A stretch of 6,418 bases of DNA. It comes from Legionellales bacterium UBA2469. GTDB taxonomy: Bacteria > Pseudomonadota > Gammaproteobacteria > Legionellales > Legionellaceae. How positions within the stretch are numbered: position 1 is the first letter of the stretch; each line of letters opens with the position of its first letter. The notes under the pieces were generated by a model. The model worked only from the letters and a program-made list of their open reading frames with translations, ran no database searches and was not told where the DNA came from. The stretch lies in assembly GCA_002342175.1 (NCBI GenBank), contig DDPL01000073.1:17194-23611 (forward strand). Direction: 5' to 3'. The position numbers and the translations under genes were made by a program. Shown here one piece after another: positions 6,378-6,418 of the stretch.

Positions 6378-6418
6378 ATTCCCAGGCAATGTTATTTTCA
6401 TTTGCTTGAGTGACTTCT
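6352..6418 (-). CDS. Probable C-terminal tail of an upstream gene (partial)
   Basis: A minus-strand frame entering from the right edge reads 21 codons, EVTQANENNIAW then EFENFEAID, and stops at TAG (6352-6354), 34 bp before the SulP-carbonic anhydrase start. A second frame is also open here (ending KILRQ), but the chosen one has about three quarters A/T at third codon positions, like the neighbouring genes, against about half for the alternative. The tail is acidic and not recognisable. It is too short to be sure it is coding. Confidence 0.38.
   Translation of the reverse strand, partial: EVTQANENNIAWEFENFEAID
6359..6390. repeat. Inverted repeat ATTGCCT-N18-AGGCAAT
   Basis: Two perfect 7-bp arms (6359-6365 and 6384-6390) flank 18 bp that include the candidate -35 element. 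It could be an operator for the SulP-carbonic anhydrase gene, or chance within the upstream coding tail. There is no T-run, so it is not a terminator. Confidence 0.25.

Overview
The window is AT-rich and gene-dense. It looks like a chromosomal segment of a gammaproteobacterium of the Legionellales type (Legionella, Coxiella or Berkiella relatives). Three things point there: a large degenerate ankyrin-repeat protein ending in a domain I associate with Legionella-type effector candidates, a truncated gene whose N-terminus carries the 'IGDLH(G/A)N' motif seen in several Dot/Icm effector candidates, and the codon use. The taxonomic call is inference from protein style; no rRNA or housekeeping marker is present.

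Layout, left to right. Positions 1-238 (minus strand) hold the 5' part of a gene that runs off the left edge; its first 79 residues include GDLHAN. Positions 239-375 are a divergent intergenic region with promoter-like elements for both directions. Positions 376-606 (plus) encode a small unrecognised 76-residue protein. Its stop lies 2 nt from the stop of the convergent 1116-codon ankyrin gene (609-3959, minus), and three small dyads cluster at that junction. The ankyrin protein has six repeat positions spaced by exactly 35 residues, a two-helix membrane hairpin inserted inside the array, and a distinct conserved-looking C-terminal domain. After an 87-bp gap comes a 756-codon gene (4047-6317, minus) for a SulP-family anion permease fused through a STAS-like domain to a beta-class carbonic anhydrase; it starts at TTG behind a good Shine-Dalgarno sequence. 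The last 67 bases (6352-6418, minus) look like the tail of another gene on the same strand.

How the parts fit. The SulP-carbonic anhydrase is most simply a bicarbonate/CO2-handling protein: the permease moves an inorganic anion, probably bicarbonate, and the cytoplasmic enzyme interconverts bicarbonate and CO2. The ankyrin gene lies downstream on the same strand with no obvious terminator between them, so read-through is possible, but nothing suggests a shared function. The ankyrin protein and the truncated GDLHAN protein are both effector-like, so the left half may be a small island of host-interaction genes next to a metabolic gene. No tRNA, rRNA, IS element, CRISPR array or integrase was seen.
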